A stretch of 22,883 bases of DNA from a virus: IMG/VR virus record IMGVR_UViG_3300011253_000080, positions 1 through 22,883 of that record. The stretch is one strand, 5' to 3'. Below the pieces are notes generated by a model. It was not told the DNA's origin. It did no database searches and saw only the letters and a list, made by a program, of their open reading frames with translations. The position numbers were made by a program, and so were the translations under genes. Position 1 is the first letter of the stretch. Each line of letters begins with the position of its first letter. Shown one piece after another: positions 21,439 to 22,883 of the stretch.

Positions 21439-22883
21439 TATAACCTCCCTACGTTAAGATAAATTGAAGAAGAAGATAGAGCCACGCCAACGGCTCCAAC
21501 GCCATCCACCCCAATTTCCGAAAGTGTTGCCGAACTAGAAATAAGTCCATACTCTTTACCAGCCGTTAGCCCACTTACTGACGTATTAATTCCACCAGCA
21601 ACCGTAACTTTGCCCGTGGCCCCATTTGAAATGTTTTCCGCTGCAATACCTACAAAAGATGGAGCCGTTGTATTTAAAACGCGAACATTAGTTCCATCAG
21701 CATTTACCAGACTACCCGTATCAGGGTCATAAACGGCGGCGGGGTATCCACTGCTGCTCCCTGACCCCCATTGAATTTTTTCCGTCAACGGTGCAAACGT
21801 AATCTGTGTAGTACTTACATCTATTTGTAAAAGAGTATTGTGTGTCCCCGCAGTTTCAGGATACTGCATGTACATTTTATCACCAGCAACGGCTACATAG
21901 ATTTGTCCCGGCCCTACCCCAAGAGTCTCATCAAAACGAATTCCACTAGGCACCGTAATATCCGTGCCACTAACTGTTAAAATGTAATAGTACGCATAAG
22001 AGCCAGCATAGCCCTGTATAAGAACTGTTCTGTTAATAGAAGGAATATAAGTTAACTCTGGACGATAACTTCCGTTAGAAAGACCATTACCGTTAACTGC
22101 CGTCCCACCACTAACACTTGTTCCGCTAATTGTTAAAACCCTTAGAGTAGGAACACCCGCGCCATAACCTATCATCGAAAGAACAAATTTGTTTGCGGTA
22201 GAATCAAAACTCAAAGCCGTTCCGTCTATAGTAGCATTAAGTGTAGACACTTGTGCTTCTGCACCGAAACTAATAGAAGTACCGCTGACAGTTCCAACTC
22301 TACCGTAAACCTTACCGTTGCTCTGGTTGTAAATACAGAGAACTTTTTGTGCATTACTGTCGTATTCAACTATAGTATTATACTGGGCGCTACTTTTCAT
22401 CGCTACAGGAGTGCCAAATGAGAGGTCCGTACCACTAACCGTTACAACTACGGCGTAAGGGTAATTATTACCATTTTTTTGTGTATAAGTAACCACAGTT
22501 TTTCCAGAATTAACATCGTAAGCGGCATGAATATCATCTGCGCCGACACCAGTAGTAGCCGCTGTTCCAAATGAAATTTGTCCGTTAGCAACAGTGCCTA
22601 CTCTGCCATACAAATAGAGGTTCGTGCCTTTAAAAAATAATAACACTTTGTCATTAGCAGTATCATAAACTAATGCTTGAAATGAGGACGCCCCACTCCC
22701 CTGTGCCACAGACGCCTGTAACTCTGCTTCTGACACAGAAATTGTTCCGTTTGCATTAAATCCTACTAAATCACCCGCTGAAATAGCACCTGTAGCAGTA
22801 AACGTCTGTTCACCACCACCGCTTGCTGCCACAAACGATAAATCGGTGCCATCAGATGTTAGGACTGTTCCCGCAGCACCTTT
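21438..22883 (-). CDS. Tail fibre/spike with propeller-like repeats, 5' end outside window
   Basis: The last 481 residues of a fibre or spike protein; the frame is open to the window edge, so the GTG at 22832 is not the start. Numbering from that GTG: the visible N-terminal part repeats the KGAAGTVLTSDGTDLSF module of the other fibre just before residue 1, followed by SAGDLVGFNANGTISV (18-33). Then come about seven repeats of about 51 residues, beginning near 55, 105, 156, 207, 260, 311 and 365. Each has an aYDxxxxKvl strand pair and a later vgTVSGTxiSFGt strand, as in a beta-propeller. The C-terminus (PSFVGIAAENISNGATGKVT ... VGVALSSSSIYLNVGRL) matches a small beta domain I recall at many phage fibre ends. 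A dedicated chaperone gene follows. Likely binds a surface glycan; receptor unknown. Confidence 0.85.
   Translation of the reverse strand, partial: KGAAGTVLTSDGTDLSFVAASGGGEQTFTATGAISAGDLVGFNANGTISVSEAELQASVAQGSGASSFQALVYDTANDKVLLFFKGTNLYLYGRVGTVANGQISFGTAATTGVGADDIHAAYDVNSGKTVVTYTQKNGNNYPYAVVVTVSGTDLSFGTPVAMKSSAQYNTIVEYDSNAQKVLCIYNQSNGKVYGRVGTVSGTSISFGAEAQVSTLNATIDGTALSFDSTANKFVLSMIGYGAGVPTLRVLTISGTSVSGGTAVNGNGLSNGSYRPELTYIPSINRTVLIQGYAGSYAYYYILTVSGTDITVPSGIRFDETLGVGPGQIYVAVAGDKMYMQYPETAGTHNTLLQIDVSTTQITFAPLTEKIQWGSGSSSGYPAAVYDPDTGSLVNADGTNVRVLNTTAPSFVGIAAENISNGATGKVTVAGGINTSVSGLTAGKEYGLISSSATLSEIGVDGVGAVGVALSSSSIYLNVGRL
21444..21449 (-). promoter_or_regulatory. Ribosome binding site GGGAGG for chaperone 2
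   Basis: GGGAGG on the minus strand, 5 nt before the ATG at 21438, inside the end of the fibre gene. Supports the TAATG-coupled start. Confidence 0.65.
22840..22883. repeat. 44-nt repeat copy B shared by both fibre genes
   Basis: Matches 20913-20956 at 40 of 44 bases, same orientation, coding for the same module in the upstream fibre. It runs into the window edge, so the full length of the match cannot be seen. Confidence 0.9.

Noticed and set aside
22830-22832. GTG as start of the repeat fibre
   Set aside because: The frame continues to the window edge and encodes a module shared with the other fibre.

Overview
The window reads as a piece of a tailed double-stranded DNA bacteriophage genome. 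It is most likely an uncultivated marine phage of podovirus-like build. Many small and large proteins match, from memory of the families, sets that recur in marine viral metagenomes: the roughly 620-residue stabilisation/nozzle-like protein, the GTA-type three-helix holin, the GNAT-like protein beside internal virion proteins, and the 70- and 159-residue membrane proteins. No database search was possible. The host cannot be read from this window; a marine proteobacterium is the default inference. No terminase, portal, capsid, DNA polymerase, integrase, tRNA or CRISPR array is visible.

Layout. Positions 1-2622 (+ strand) are the end of a replication module: a primase-helicase whose 5' end lies outside the window, then a coupled 75-residue protein. 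A rho-independent terminator (2667-2710) closes this unit. Everything from 2712 to 22883 is one tightly packed minus-strand late operon that converges on it. In transcription order it holds: a tail fibre with about seven propeller-like repeats (5' cut by the window edge), its assembly chaperone, a second glycine-rich fibre, a second chaperone, a run of five small membrane or secreted proteins, a three-TM holin, an M15 endolysin, a stabilisation/nozzle-like protein, an 83-residue protein, a 462-residue structural protein, a GNAT-like protein, structural proteins of 353 and 987 residues, and a giant 2297-residue virion protein with an embedded HEXXH zinc-metallopeptidase motif.

How the genes work together. 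The minus-strand set supplies host recognition (two fibres, each with its own chaperone), lysis (holin, endolysin and unassigned small membrane proteins) and the machinery probably ejected with the DNA (GNAT-like, 353, 987 and 2297 residues). Genes are translationally coupled: about ten junctions overlap, as ATGA, GTGA, TAATG, TGATG or 8-11 nt overlaps, and the other gaps are 2-15 nt. No internal promoter was recognised, so the late promoter probably lies beyond 22883. There is no gene-free stretch over 300 bases; the largest gap is the 89-nt terminator region between the convergent units.

Points of most interest: the giant metallopeptidase-bearing protein; the paired fibre-chaperone cassettes with a 44-nt near-identical tract shared by the two fibres; the propeller-repeat fibre; the cluster of undefined small lysis-region proteins, including a 59-residue gene that is easily missed; and the gene order, with fibres and lysis genes upstream of the internal virion proteins.
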